A DNA stretch of 64,000 nt from Prorocentrum cordatum (taxonomy: Eukaryota > Sar > Dinophyceae > Prorocentrales > Prorocentraceae), in assembly GCA_963575745.1 (NCBI GenBank), contig CAUYUJ010001436.1, positions 551,795 through 615,794 of the forward strand. Direction: 5' to 3'. The first letter of the stretch is position 1; each line of letters begins with the position of its first letter. The notes below the pieces were generated by a model. That model was not told where the DNA came from, searched no databases, and saw only the letters and a list, made by a program, of their open reading frames with translations. The translations under genes and the position numbers were made by a program. Shown in pieces: positions 46,901 to 56,049 of the stretch.

Positions 46901-49900
46901 ATCACACGGCCCCACGCCTTTTGGCCCCCACGCCATACCCTCCAAACGACGGAGCTCATGAGGACCACGAACTCCAGGCACTAGGGACCCACATCGCCGG
47001 ACGATACCACGACCGCATGGAGCAGGCTGACGCACGCGACGATGTGGAACGCATGTTCGCCCTGGCAAACGAGGCCAGCCATGAGTACCATCTCACCCGG
47101 CTGCGGGACCTGCCGCCCCCACCGCCAGACCACCCAAAAAAGAAGGCCCCTACCATGCACGGGCTCACACCCACGTTCGAGGAGCGACCCGCCGTCCCCC
47201 GCGCCTTTCCCACCTACGGAGCTTCCACGATTCACATGAACCGCCTTCGCAAGCTCCATCGGCAACTTTGCGAGCTTCGCTTCATCGGACTGCACCATCA
47301 TATAGACTGCCGTGCTATCCCGCCGCACCTGGCGCAACGCATCGACTGCACGTGGGCCGCGGCCCGCCTTCTCTGCCACAAGCTGCGCCCCACGGCCCTC
47401 CTGGCTTTTCCTGACGCCTGGACCCCCGACGTGCCAGCGCCACGCGGAGAGCAGCTCGATCGTCTGATCCAAAATCTAGACTCGGAGCTGGCGCGACGTG
47501 CAAACCGAGCCAAAGCTGAACGCATCAAGATCTGGTCTGAGGGCGTCCGCGAGCCAAGCGGGCGAAAGGCGGCCATATACGCACGGGCTGCCGACTGCTC
47601 GCCCACGGCGTATCTCCGCACGCCTACCACTCCCGACGACGCACAGCTCCACTGCGACATCACCGCCTTCAGCCCTGACCAAGCTAGCACGGGCGACAGT
47701 GGCGCCGACACCGACGCCGGCGGCTTCAGCCCCGGCGACGGTAGCTCGCCCGACACGGACAACGACGACGGCCCCATACGTGGCCCACTACCAGCCCAGG
47801 TCCCCGACGCCCTCCCCGCCAACGCTATCGTTGCCAACACCAAAGACATGCTCAAGCTTATGGTCGACACCTGGGAGCCCATCCTGGGCACGTACCGCGC
47901 TCGCGCGGGCCATGACGCCGAAGCTATGCCGACGTGGGCGGACTTCTACGACGAATACCGCCAAGAGCTGCCTACGCCATCACCAGCAGCCCCCTTCCAC
48001 CTTACCGACGACCAACTCATCCACTTCATTCGCACCCGTTCACCGCGCCGCGCGGGGGGACTCGACGGCTGGACGACCAAGGAGGCAAAGGAGTTACCCG
48101 ACGACATCCTTCGCCTCTTCGCCAGCGTCTTACGTGCTATGCAACGCACTGGCACCATCCCCGAGCCCCTCCTGCACGTGCCAAACCCGTGCCTCCGAAA
48201 AGGCCGAGGGGAACTCCCGACGGACCAACGGCTTCTCTCGGTTCTTTCCGTGTGGATGTATGCGTGGGAGGCGCCGGCCTACCGTAGCCTCACGACCTGG
48301 CGGCAAGGATGGACCCATGCCACGAGCTTCGGCGCCGTTCCCAAAGCCACCATTGGGGATGTCAGCACTTCTCTCGCCCTGCGCATCGAACACGCCAGGA
48401 CTTTACTCCTCCCCTTAGCTGGAGCAGCCCTTGACCGACAGAAGTGCTTCGACTACCTCATCACGGACATCTGTCTAAACCTTGCGCTGCACGCGGGGTG
48501 CCCACAAGACATCGTTACTGTCCGCCGAAACTTCTACAGACACCACAAACGCTACATCCGCATGAACGGAGCGTACTCCAGGGACCTGGCCAGGACAAAC
48601 GGTCACCTCCAGGGCAGCTCGTGGTCCCTGGATGACATCAAGCTGCTCATGTGCGTGTGGACAAAGAGGCAGCACCGATACGTTCCTCGATCACTCAGCA
48701 CTACCTTCGTTGACGACAGCAACTCCACTACCCACACCGCTCCTGAGCTGCAGAAATCTCTCGACGAAACCGCCAAGTTTGACCGATTCTCCGGTCAACG
48801 CATTCACCCTGGTAAAGTGGCAGGGTGGGCGCTCACCGATGAGCTGCACGCCGCCGTCACCCAGCTCACACTGGCGGATCGCCCCCTCCGAGTGGTCGAT
48901 TCCTTCAAGCTCGTCGGGAGTTACATCAACGCCGAGGCAGCGCCGGCTCCAGCCGCGCTTAACCTCACGGCCACCGCAGACGCCCGTGTGCGGAGGGCGA
49001 CTATCCGCCTGCCGCGCATTGGCAAGCTCCCGTCGCCGATGCTAATAAAGGCGCGGCACGTCCGATCCCTGGCCGCCAGCGTCTGCACCACGGGCACCGA
49101 CATCCAAGCACCATCAGGCCCAGCCAAGACTGCCTACAACCACGCCCTCAAGGCGGCTATCCGCCCCAAGGGGAACAAGTGGGTCGAGTTCTGGACTCTC
49201 ATGGCCGTGTGCGTGCCGGGACACGCCCTTGAGATCGACGCCATCACGCAGCGTGAAGCATTCCTGTGCCTGCGGCGGCAGGTTAACCGCGACGCCACAC
49301 TCTGCGGGCTCGCCAGAGACCTCCATCACCACGTCCAGACCCTGTTTGGTGGAGGACCCGTCGGGCGACTCGTCCAGTCACTCCAGCAGCTCCGATGGAC
49401 CTGGCCCACATTTGGCATCATGTACGATGACTGGGGCTGCCCGATCAGCTGGCTGAATCTACCCCAAAACGCCTTCCTGCACATGCTGCGGGCCTCACAA
49501 CGCAGGGCATTTCTGCGGAAGATCAAGCCACGGCGACACGACCTTGGCTACCTCGCCTCGGTCAGACAGGGCCTTGACCTCTTCGCCAGCACGTGGCTCG
49601 CGCGAACCAAAGGAGCAGCCAAATGCACTGCCTGGCAGCTGGCGCTCCTCCTGAACTACCTGTCGGGCGGGGACCACACCCAACAGCGACGATCCCGATC
49701 CAACACGTCGGCAGACCCCAGCCCCATGTGCCGCTACTGCGACGAGGAAGAGGAAACTCAGGAGCACACTGTCCGCGACTGTAAGTGCTGGGCCCGAGAA
49801 AGAGTTCCTCTCACCACCCTCATCAGTGACGACCAGTGGGCCCGTCTTCCGCCGCACACAAGACACTGCGGGCTCTTCGACGAAGACCCAGCCCTCCTCG

Positions 49901-51630
49901 ACCTGCAGGCCGACCTCGCGAGGGACCCGCTGCCACAGCCCATCCCGCGGCCCCCCCCTGAGGGTGATCCTGCGGCTTCAGCCCAGGACACCTACACCAC
50001 CTACCTTGACAACGACACTGGATGGACATGGGTCTATGCTGCCACGGACGGTGCGTGCACCAACCAAGCCATCCCACTCCTAGCACGAGCGGGCTACGGC
50101 GTCTACTACGGCATCGACCACCGCATGAACTACAGTGCACGCGTTCACGGCCTAACGCAGAACGCCCAGGTTGCGGAGACCCTTGCCATCGTCCACCTTA
50201 CGGCGTGTGCCGAACGGCCCGTGCACGTCTTCGTGGACAACCAGGCGGTGGTCGATGGGTTCCAAAGCATCATCGACGGACATCCAGCGCCGCAGGGCAC
50301 GCACGCGGAGCTCTGGGCAATGATTCACCGATGTGTCATGGCCAAGCCCGACATGTTTCGCGTCGAAAAAGTCGCCAGCCACCTGGGAGACCTGGGCATC
50401 GACCTTGGGCTCATCGGGCCCATCGCGGAGGAGTTCAACCGTCAGGCCGACGCCCTTGCCACAGCGGCGGCACGCACGCACAACCTCCCCGACGACATCG
50501 TTGAAGCTGCCAAAACACGACATCGCCAAGCGACCGTGCTTCACGGGGTCGCTGTCGCCATCTACGAGCGCAGACACCGTACTCTGCCGCTCCCACACCG
50601 CAGGGCTGGGTTTACAGCGGCTGAACTCAGCAAAATGGAACCGAACCCCCTGCTGTCGGACCAGGCACCACCCGCGGCTGGACCAGACATCCCGCAGAAC
50701 CCGGACGAGCTCTGGGCCGAGGCCCAACGTGCGATGTACGACGAACAGGAGGACGACCCGTTCGGCTTCGGCGGGGGACTAGACTTCCTGGACGACGGGC
50801 CAGCCAGCTCCAACCTTGCCCCGTCGGGCATCCGCACGATGCCCACCTCGACTCCGCCACCGAGAGCGGCACCGCACCCACATGATGACGTCGCTCACCT
50901 CCAAGACGCCGACGAGGACTTTTATGATCCCCTCGGATTGGGTGGCAGCATAGACGACGTCCCGCCGACACCCCACGCTGCCGACGATGCCGCTTCATCG
51001 AGTCGCCACCCGGTCACGCGGCCGACCTCTGAGCCCTCGCACGGCATCATGATTGTTCCCCCCGTGCCACCAACCCCTCCCCCCCACCAGCGCCAACCCG
51101 TGGGGGCGGCTTCAGCCCCCCCGCAGGGCACTGAGCCAGTTAGGCCGTCGCGCCCCGTCCACGCTCCTACCGTTGCAGGCTGCGAGGCTGCGGCTCCTCC
51201 GTCCTCAAGGGGCGTGGCCCCAGCGGCTTCAGCCCTGGGACCGCGCGACACCCTCCAGACGCCTCGCCACGGCGACGGCCGCCAGCGCACGGACCGCCGC
51301 ACCGCGCTGGTCCACCACCTGGCCAGGCGCACCGATGACCTCGTCCCCGCCGCGAGGCCCGCGACCGCGGGCACAGAGCAGCCGCCCCGCACCGACCGCG
51401 AAGCCGAGCTGTCCCAGTCTACGGCCGCTCTCCAGCAGAGGTGCGCAGCTCTCGCCGCCGACCTTGCCGCTGCCCAAGCCCGTCAAGGCCCTTTGCTCCA
51501 GCGCCTCCACCGCGCCGGTCGTGCCTTCGCCGAGCTGCTTACACCCCCGTCCGATGGTGCTGCGCCGCCACTCACCCTCCATGCTATGCTGTCATCGCTC
51601 CGCGGCGCTCCGCCTGGAGCCCCGCGCTAA
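43978..51630 (+). CDS. LINE ORF3: APE endonuclease - reverse transcriptase - RNase H polyprotein (2550 aa)
   Basis: The frame opens after TGA 43969-43971 and has no ATG until 45460, so it probably depends on a -1 shift, stop-start reinitiation or the GTG at 43978. Order: disordered Pro/Ser/Ala-rich region (to ~690); APE-type endonuclease (~700-975: SLNITSL, LQETR, MDANTN, SRIDYVIAN, SHVGL); linker; reverse transcriptase (~1340-1740: LDGWT, motif A ALDRQKCFDYL, motif B NGHLQGSS, motif C TTFVDDSN, FKLVGSYIN); C-x2-C-x8-H-x4-C knuckle (~1919-1937); RNase H (~2017-2170: ATDGAC, AETLAI, VFVDNQAV, NRQADALA). A disordered tail ends in a short coiled coil. All catalytic residues are present, so the copy may be active by target-primed reverse transcription. 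Six TTCA hairpins lie in the linkers. Confidence 0.92.
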   Translation: MSRATTEAELNHDRSNRGSFCLYGPAHQRAVNITVLPEPQNIDFVEHVRRYSPDGETYPDHAFEHVYQGWRRPDVPPILPDTRPLSRADQQRYQQRQQRTQQRDQRDAGQPSTPRNRSPARVPTGDRAVYGGGAAYHRGPIGARPAAAGAAASSYGHVPHARVHPAVVGYPRALAQAPPRATSPAPGSTRAWGHYPGRHDSTASNQSAAAPPAASAQGAAPSRGRTGRPEGWREANVRAWQPRQHTPPPNVAAAQRPAQAKPAPPERERQPLVPLVLTHTQAHHSASPRHSEGSAHRVSPRPDAADPDQAAASAAGGTGGSRPPSPAPSAAPIRSPSRADSARANAQAASPRDRHTGGRVPRSRPSSRHSSRKPPGSSTSSPPRETQADAQAPEVVPRFGAGAKDPNEVDLEPTPSTDQELPPLTRVVAPDEAPTFDPYKHKYSVKDLAAGFGGGSPLSPQSHGGAPATSAAAAAAAAPRGVSPVRNASLAAAGMDEAQRQATDRAARHAQLVADALAGRAPPQPQGPPPEASAEGAHEQAVPADAAHHGTDGAGAPPQDGPAVSRAQYSRARCAAAAPRCRRWFAFALALGRMDRGVASLSPCRRLTSPPSAPHGTGVRRFFRGIFADVYEPPPAQRRPCLAYTFGPTAASAPSKPICCDAMSSHCGQASYLGDGQAALHRAGRANPSSTDGDGPGRSIHLVSLNITSLPANWPTITALGVDHNAAVIALQETRHAKTTRQAIATNAANPHHGGYQASLGPDLDLARAQRKAAHGGTDHTVEGNTGASGGVAILSKDAIVDSTVDDIATCIATLKAKKRWHEVFLPLCTQHRRRRRRNNHGPAGIYIASLYGVAGGDSTDIFRLADCAAARVGSAPYFICMDANTNIDDNPHLLHMMQHGWSNVAEGTPDHTMHTYGNIPDWDRVTKCPRTSRIDYVIANQAARSLVTDFCYLRDLPAKSHVGLQVTLDLSRLDHTAPRLLAPTPYPPNDGAHEDHELQALGTHIAGRYHDRMEQADARDDVERMFALANEASHEYHLTRLRDLPPPPPDHPKKKAPTMHGLTPTFEERPAVPRAFPTYGASTIHMNRLRKLHRQLCELRFIGLHHHIDCRAIPPHLAQRIDCTWAAARLLCHKLRPTALLAFPDAWTPDVPAPRGEQLDRLIQNLDSELARRANRAKAERIKIWSEGVREPSGRKAAIYARAADCSPTAYLRTPTTPDDAQLHCDITAFSPDQASTGDSGADTDAGGFSPGDGSSPDTDNDDGPIRGPLPAQVPDALPANAIVANTKDMLKLMVDTWEPILGTYRARAGHDAEAMPTWADFYDEYRQELPTPSPAAPFHLTDDQLIHFIRTRSPRRAGGLDGWTTKEAKELPDDILRLFASVLRAMQRTGTIPEPLLHVPNPCLRKGRGELPTDQRLLSVLSVWMYAWEAPAYRSLTTWRQGWTHATSFGAVPKATIGDVSTSLALRIEHARTLLLPLAGAALDRQKCFDYLITDICLNLALHAGCPQDIVTVRRNFYRHHKRYIRMNGAYSRDLARTNGHLQGSSWSLDDIKLLMCVWTKRQHRYVPRSLSTTFVDDSNSTTHTAPELQKSLDETAKFDRFSGQRIHPGKVAGWALTDELHAAVTQLTLADRPLRVVDSFKLVGSYINAEAAPAPAALNLTATADARVRRATIRLPRIGKLPSPMLIKARHVRSLAASVCTTGTDIQAPSGPAKTAYNHALKAAIRPKGNKWVEFWTLMAVCVPGHALEIDAITQREAFLCLRRQVNRDATLCGLARDLHHHVQTLFGGGPVGRLVQSLQQLRWTWPTFGIMYDDWGCPISWLNLPQNAFLHMLRASQRRAFLRKIKPRRHDLGYLASVRQGLDLFASTWLARTKGAAKCTAWQLALLLNYLSGGDHTQQRRSRSNTSADPSPMCRYCDEEEETQEHTVRDCKCWARERVPLTTLISDDQWARLPPHTRHCGLFDEDPALLDLQADLARDPLPQPIPRPPPEGDPAASAQDTYTTYLDNDTGWTWVYAATDGACTNQAIPLLARAGYGVYYGIDHRMNYSARVHGLTQNAQVAETLAIVHLTACAERPVHVFVDNQAVVDGFQSIIDGHPAPQGTHAELWAMIHRCVMAKPDMFRVEKVASHLGDLGIDLGLIGPIAEEFNRQADALATAAARTHNLPDDIVEAAKTRHRQATVLHGVAVAIYERRHRTLPLPHRRAGFTAAELSKMEPNPLLSDQAPPAAGPDIPQNPDELWAEAQRAMYDEQEDDPFGFGGGLDFLDDGPASSNLAPSGIRTMPTSTPPPRAAPHPHDDVAHLQDADEDFYDPLGLGGSIDDVPPTPHAADDAASSSRHPVTRPTSEPSHGIMIVPPVPPTPPPHQRQPVGAASAPPQGTEPVRPSRPVHAPTVAGCEAAAPPSSRGVAPAASALGPRDTLQTPRHGDGRQRTDRRTALVHHLARRTDDLVPAARPATAGTEQPPRTDREAELSQSTAALQQRCAALAADLAAAQARQGPLLQRLHRAGRAFAELLTPPSDGAAPPLTLHAMLSSLRGAPPGAPR
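44608..44632 (+). repeat. TTCA hairpin 11 (ORF3)
   Basis: Arms CCCCCTG/CAGGGGG perfect, bulged C, inner GGC/GCC, loop TTCA; frame gives PAASAQ instead of GGFSP. Confidence 0.85.
45921..45941 (+). repeat. TTCA hairpin 12 (ORF3)
   Basis: Arms GACGG/CCGTC, bulged C, inner GGC/GCC, loop TTCA; lies just before the endonuclease domain. Confidence 0.8.
46078..46905 (+). other. APE-type endonuclease domain in ORF3
   Basis: Asn of SLNITSL, Glu of LQETR, the YGVAGG strand, Asp/Asn of MDANTN, the RIDYVI strand and the His of KSHVGL match the family order. The usual SDH triad reads SHV. The domain nicks target DNA. Free of TTCA hairpins. Confidence 0.85.
47715..47737 (+). repeat. TTCA hairpin 13 (ORF3)
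   Basis: Arms CGCCGG/CCGGCG, bulged C, inner GGC/GCC, loop TTCA; in the endonuclease-RT linker. A degenerate GCCTTCAGCCC lies 50 bp upstream. Confidence 0.85.
47990..49200 (+). other. Reverse transcriptase domain in ORF3
   Basis: Motif A at about 48424-48460, motif B at 48598-48621 and motif C (FVDD) at 48706-48717. Free of TTCA hairpins. Confidence 0.9.
49968..49988 (+). repeat. TTCA hairpin 14 (ORF3)
   Basis: Arms TCCTG/CAGGA, bulged C, inner GGC/GCC, loop TTCA; between the zinc knuckle and RNase H. Confidence 0.85.
50025..50490 (+). other. RNase H domain in ORF3
   Basis: The D-E-D-D residues (TDGAC, AETLAI, VDNQAV, RQADALA) are all present, with the basic/His stretch VEKVASHLG before the last Asp. 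It degrades RNA in the RNA:DNA hybrid. Confidence 0.85.
51100..51124 (+). repeat. TTCA hairpin 15 (ORF3)
   Basis: Arms GTGGGGG/CCCCCGC (one U-G), bulged C, inner GGC/GCC, loop TTCA; in the C-terminal linker. Confidence 0.8.
51219..51239 (+). repeat. TTCA hairpin 16 (ORF3)
   Basis: Arms CCCAG/CTGGG, bulged C, inner GGC/GCC, loop TTCA. Confidence 0.85.
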
Positions 51631-51996
51631 TCTCCGCCTTTCTGCCTGCCCGTGTGCACGCGTGGCCCCGCGTCCACGGTGTCAGGGCGTGGGGGCGGGG
51701 GGTGCCCCGTCCCTGCGCGCCGCGCTGCGGCCAAGCGCCCAACTGGCGGCCTGCCAAGCCGCCTAGCCACGTGTCCGCACGTCGCCTTTCTTGTTGGGGC
51801 CTTCTTCGTCACGCGGTCTGACACGTGAGATCTTCACAGTCTGTCCGCCGTCCGTAGCTTCAGACGCAATGCGCCGGGGGAGGGGGTCTGTTGCCCGCCC
51901 TCGTATCTTAAGGCTGCACCGCCGCAAATAGTGTTTTGCGGGTTGTCGCACCGCAGTGCGCCTCGCGGACGGACCCTGGTCCGCCTACTTGTCCGG

Positions 51997-52046
<50 letters not shown>

Positions 52047-52080
52047 GCTCTCGCTCTCCCTCTCTCTCTATCTATCCCTG
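51631..52080 (+). other. 3' untranslated region and (CT)n end of the giant LINE
   Basis: About 365 nt of 3' UTR with a small stem (CGCAC/GTGCG at about 51947), then a pure (CT)n tract at 51994-52045. No poly(A) is seen. Ending at a microsatellite is common for some LINEs, but the exact 3' end is inferred. Confidence 0.5.
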
Positions 52081-52249
52081 CTTAACTTTCCATTCGTCAC
52101 AGCACTGATTCAAGCTCCTGCCCCCCCCCCAAAGAGGCAGAGGTATTCGGAGGGCTGTGGAGGCCCCTCGAGGCCCGCCCCCCAAAAAAAAGACATGCAC
52201 GCAGACAGACGCACCCAGACAAACAAACCCAGACAAACACAGACAAACA

Positions 52250-52310
52250 CAGACAAACACACACACACACACACACGGACACATACCTGCACACACGGAC
52301 ATGCACACAC
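52250..52310. repeat. CA-rich microsatellite
   Basis: ACACAC and AGACAAACAC repeats. Confidence 0.9.
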
Positions 52311-52739
52311 ACAGCCCGTGCCACTTTCAAGACGTTTCGCCCCTCTGGTGGGCGATCGTCGTGCAGCGTTGATCGCGGACACGAGCCAGCAGGGCGGGCG
52401 ACCCCCCCCGAGCCCCCCCCCCGCGCTTGGGCGAAACGGAGGGGGGGGGGGGGGGGGGCGCCGCGCGGCGCGCCGGAGGCGCGGGACGACGCGAGGCCGA
52501 GCGTTGGAGGCGCGCCCTCCCTCCCTCGTCCCTGCCCAGCGGCTGCACGACGGCGGGGGCGGCGGCGACCACCACCGCGACGAGGCCGACGGCGCCGACG
52601 CGACGGCGCCGACGCGACGGCGACGATCGGGTCGGAGCAAAGGGTGGGAACAGGGTCCCCCCCTCTCGCTCGAGACATCCCCAGTCTCCCGCTCGGGGAG
52701 GCATTGAGGGCCTCCTCGCTGGAGGTGGGCCCCCTGGTG

Positions 52740-53110
52740 GTGTTGGTATCACTTCTCTCCCCTCCGAAAAGGAGGGGGCAGCAGAAGGGGTCTGCGGATC
52801 AGCCCGCGTGACTGGCCTCCGCGGCGCCTCCGGGCGCCCGAGGCGCCAGTGTGTCGAGCAAAGGCGCTCGGTGGCGGGGCCGACAAAACAACTGCACGCG
52901 GCAGACGTCTCAATCCGCGAAGGTAACGCCAAATGGGAGACCGGCCCGGGTGGGGAAACGGAAAGCTGGAAGGGGCGGCACGTCTCCGATGATTCGGCGG
53001 TAGGCCCCCAAGGTAGGGGATCTTCGAGCTCCCGGGCGATGAGTGGGAGATCAATGGGCGATCGGGGGTCGATGCAGCCCCACCTGTGCCTATTCCACCC
53101 TGAACGGTGC
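52740..53110. mobile_element. Remnants of family D and family G mini-elements
   Basis: 52800-52930 resembles family D (GGCGCCTCCGGGCGCC, GGTGGCGGGGCCGA, ACTGCACGCGGCAG). 52985-53100 resembles family G (GGGCGATGAGTGGGAGATCA, GCGATCGGGGGTCGATGCAG). Both are diverged. The rest of 52.1-53.5 kb is GC-rich with no gene seen. Confidence 0.5.
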
Positions 53111-53536
53111 CCATGACGTAAGGGATGACGATTCATAAAAAATGGGAGAGAACGATTAAAACATAGTTTTCTGCTATCTCTGCACAATTTTCCGACTGGA
53201 CGAGACCGATTAAAAAAATAGTTTTCCAGCCCGCGGCCGATTTTTCCTAATCGTCATCCCGGGCGCCACCGCGTGAACACGACCCCCGGTCATTTATTCA
53301 TCGTCATCCTCCATTAGCCACCCCTCTCGCGGTCCGTCCCGCCTGCAATCCTCCGGTATCTTTGTTTCCGTCTGCGGCCCCGAGGAGGTCCCGACGCTTT
53401 TCCTTCCTCGGGGGTGCATTTCCGCCCCAGAGGGCCCCGGGGCCCGATGACGGGTCCCAGACGCCGAACTCGAGGGGGCTCGCCTGGACTGGAAGACAAA
53501 AATAGATCGTAGGAGATTTGGGCCCCTTGCCTTCGG

Positions 53537-53690
53537 TCGGGCATGTCCTCTCACAGACGGATCCTAGGAAGAACCCCCAAACATGGTACACAACAGTCAC
53601 AAATGGTCAGAAAGAACACGACACCTCGTCCCCAGACGATTTTCTACGACTCTCGAATCTGAATGCTCCTCCTGTAGACGGACGTGGAGG
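53537..53690. mobile_element. Family A mini-element, diverged copy
   Basis: Left TCGGGCATGTCCTCTCACAG, middle CGTCCCCAGACGATTTT, right CTCCTGTAGACGGACGTGGA. Confidence 0.65.
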
Positions 53691-54094
53691 CCTGGAAATG
53701 GGCACCAACACCAACACGGGGGGGTGCCTTCCTAGATGATCCTGGATTCCGGCGTTGGTGGTAATATTTCGGCCACCTGGGAAACCAGAATATTGCCCCC
53801 ATCGCCGAGATCGGGATCTTCTTCCCTCGGTGGAGGCACGCCGCCGATATTGGTGTTGGTGTCAACCTCTAGGCCTGCGAACCTGCCCGACTTCCCCCCT
53901 GCCCGCCACGAGACGTCGGCAGCGGCCACGAAGGAGCGGCGGCCACGCAGCGGCCTGCTGGGGGCCGTCGGGCCGGAACTCGCCCCGGGCAGTGGCCCAG
54001 CCGCGCGCGAGGGAGCCCCTCGGGGCGGCAAAGGGCCCCTGCACCTGCGTCGGGGGCGGCGAGGGCGGGTCCTCCTCGCCGGCTTCCTCTTGAT

Positions 54095-54310
54095 CCTCCT
54101 CCGCCTCCGCCTCCGCCTCCTCCTCCTCCTCCTCCTCCTCCTCCTCCTCCGCGTTCGGCCGACGAGGGCCTTGGACGCCCTTTGGGTTTCCCCAGATCGA
54201 AAAGAAACGGATTCTGGGGCAGGAGGGAGGAGGGAGGAGGAGGGAGGAGGGAGGAGGGAGGGAGGGAGGAAGGAGGAGGGAGGAGGGAGGGGGGAGGGAG
54301 GAGGGTCCCG
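54095..54310. repeat. (TCC)n and GGGAGGA repeats
   Basis: CTC tract at 54106-54150; GGAGGGAGGA tract at 54220-54305. The Arg/Gly or Pro/Ser ORFs here are not trusted. Confidence 0.9.
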
Positions 54311-54391
54311 GACCCTGGGGCTCCGGCTGTGAGCCCCGAGCCTTTTTTTGGACGATCCCAGGGCCCCGACCAAGGCCGGGCTAATGTTAAG

Positions 54392-54538
54392 TCGGGCATG
54401 TCCCCCATACAGGCAATTTTTGGGCGACAAATGAAACATAGTCGAACAGATTCCAAAGTTGGTGAAAAAAATGAAGATCGTCCCCAGATTTGTTTTAAAC
54501 TATTTTTGGATGTCCCTCCTGTAGGGGGACGTGCCCGA
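54392..54538. mobile_element. Family A mini-element
   Basis: TCGGGCATGTCCCCCATACAG at the left, CTGTAGGGGGACGTGCCCGA at the right, CGTCCCCAGATTTGTTTT inside. Confidence 0.85.
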
Positions 54539-55075
54539 CTTCAGGCTAACGGCGATGTTGCTTCACGGTGATGCTGGGTACCAAACTGTAGGAAAGCGCG
54601 AGCCACGCGTTTCCCCATCACCGAAACCGACATCGCCGTTACCTGCATCGCCGTGAGCCCGTCGAGGCCCCGAGCGGGCCCAACGTCTGGATCACATCGG
54701 GCACGCAGCTGTCCTGCGGACCCTCCGGCAAATTCACCGCCTGCCTTCGCAGACCCTTCGTCGCACAAAGGTCATTAGGTTCCCCTCGCCGGAACAGCAC
54801 CAGAAGGCCCCGAGAGCCCGAGCATGGGCCCAACCTTCCAGGGCCCGCTCGCCCCAGGACCCGTCCCCGTCATGGCGACACGGGCACCCGCGGCACCGGC
54901 GGGGAGGGAGGAGAGGACACCCTCTTCCTCGGCAGTCCCTGGCGGCAGGCCCAGCGGATCCTTCTCCGCAGCAGTCCCTGACGGCCGGAGCAGTGCCATC
55001 TGTCTCGCTGCTGCGGGCGATACGGGTGCCGCTGCCCTGGACGCCGCCGTCCTGCTCCCGAGCACGTGCCAGGAC

Positions 55076-55253
55076 CGGGCTGGGCGAAAGGGGGGGATAG
55101 CGAAGGGGGGGGGGGAGAATCAGCTCACGTAGCGAGGCGCCGGAAGGCGTCCATGCATCGAGGACTGGGCCCGGCGGCGGGGCCGAAACCAGCTGCACGC
55201 AGCAGATTTCGTAAACCTCCCCTTTCCCTGTCCCCGCCTCTCGTTCGGCCCGA
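55076..55253. mobile_element. Family D mini-element
   Basis: CGGGCTGGGCGAAAGGGGGG at the left, CGTTCGGCCCGACAG at the right; GAATCAGCTCACGTAGC, TGCATCGAGGACTGGGCC and GAAACCAGCTGCACGCAGCA inside. Confidence 0.8.
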
Positions 55254-55684
55254 CAGGAGCGCTGGCATGCCTGACGTCTGCCGCCGGGCCCCTGGCCCTC
55301 TGGCGGGGCCTGGCTGGCCTCGGGGTGCGGCGGAGGCGTGGCCGCTCCGCGCCGAGAAGACCGGCTTCAACGAGCACCCTCTTCACGATGCAGTAGGGGG
55401 CTCGGCCACAAGCAACCTGCCACAAGAAACCCAACCCTGAGGCCCCAGAACGTCCATTGATGTTCTGCGTGGGAACATCACCTTGTCCATACCAAAACCA
55501 TCGACATCTGGGAAACCCAGGGCACCCTGGAGGCAAGCAGGGTGTTTCTTGGCATGGGCCCCCACTGTAATGGGTACGCAGCCTATCATATATGTGACGA
55601 GGGGTCGTCGGGGCTCCCAGAATCCTACGCAATGGGCAATCCCTGCCAAGAAAAATGATACCGGAGGAAAAACCCAATTGACAA

Positions 55685-55905
55685 TCTTTTTAGGGCTATG
55701 GGCTATGGGGCTATGGGGCTATAGGGCTACAAGGCTCTGGGGCTATAAGACTATAGGGCTATCGGGCTACAGGCCTATAGGGCTATAAGGCGATAGTGCG
55801 AAAGGGCTATAGGACTATAGAGCTACAAGGCTATTATGGCATTATGGCTAAGGGCTATAAGGCTATCAAGCTATAGAACTAAAGGGCTATAGGGCTACCG
55901 GGCAC
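55685..55905. repeat. GGGCTATA 8-9-bp tandem repeat
   Basis: More than twenty degenerate copies of GGGCTATAG / GGCTATGG. Confidence 0.9.
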
Positions 55906-56049
55906 CCAGGCGTGCTGCCGAAATCGGCGCCACTGCTAACCTAACCATATGAATCCGCTGGGACCCGTACAGAGACAAGCTCTGAGTGGGGAGTAAACAG
56001 CACGATGTGTAAGCTCTGCACGTGGTGCAACACATGATTTCGATTCAAC

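Noticed and set aside
47661-47680. GCCTTCAGCCC at 47665 as another TTCA hairpin
   Set aside because: The inner stem would be GCC/GCC and the flanks do not pair, so it does not satisfy the structure.
34970-52080. LTR retrotransposon interpretation for the large element
   Set aside because: No direct terminal repeats beyond CT microsatellites; the APE endonuclease and LINE-type RT indicate a non-LTR element, and no integrase is present.
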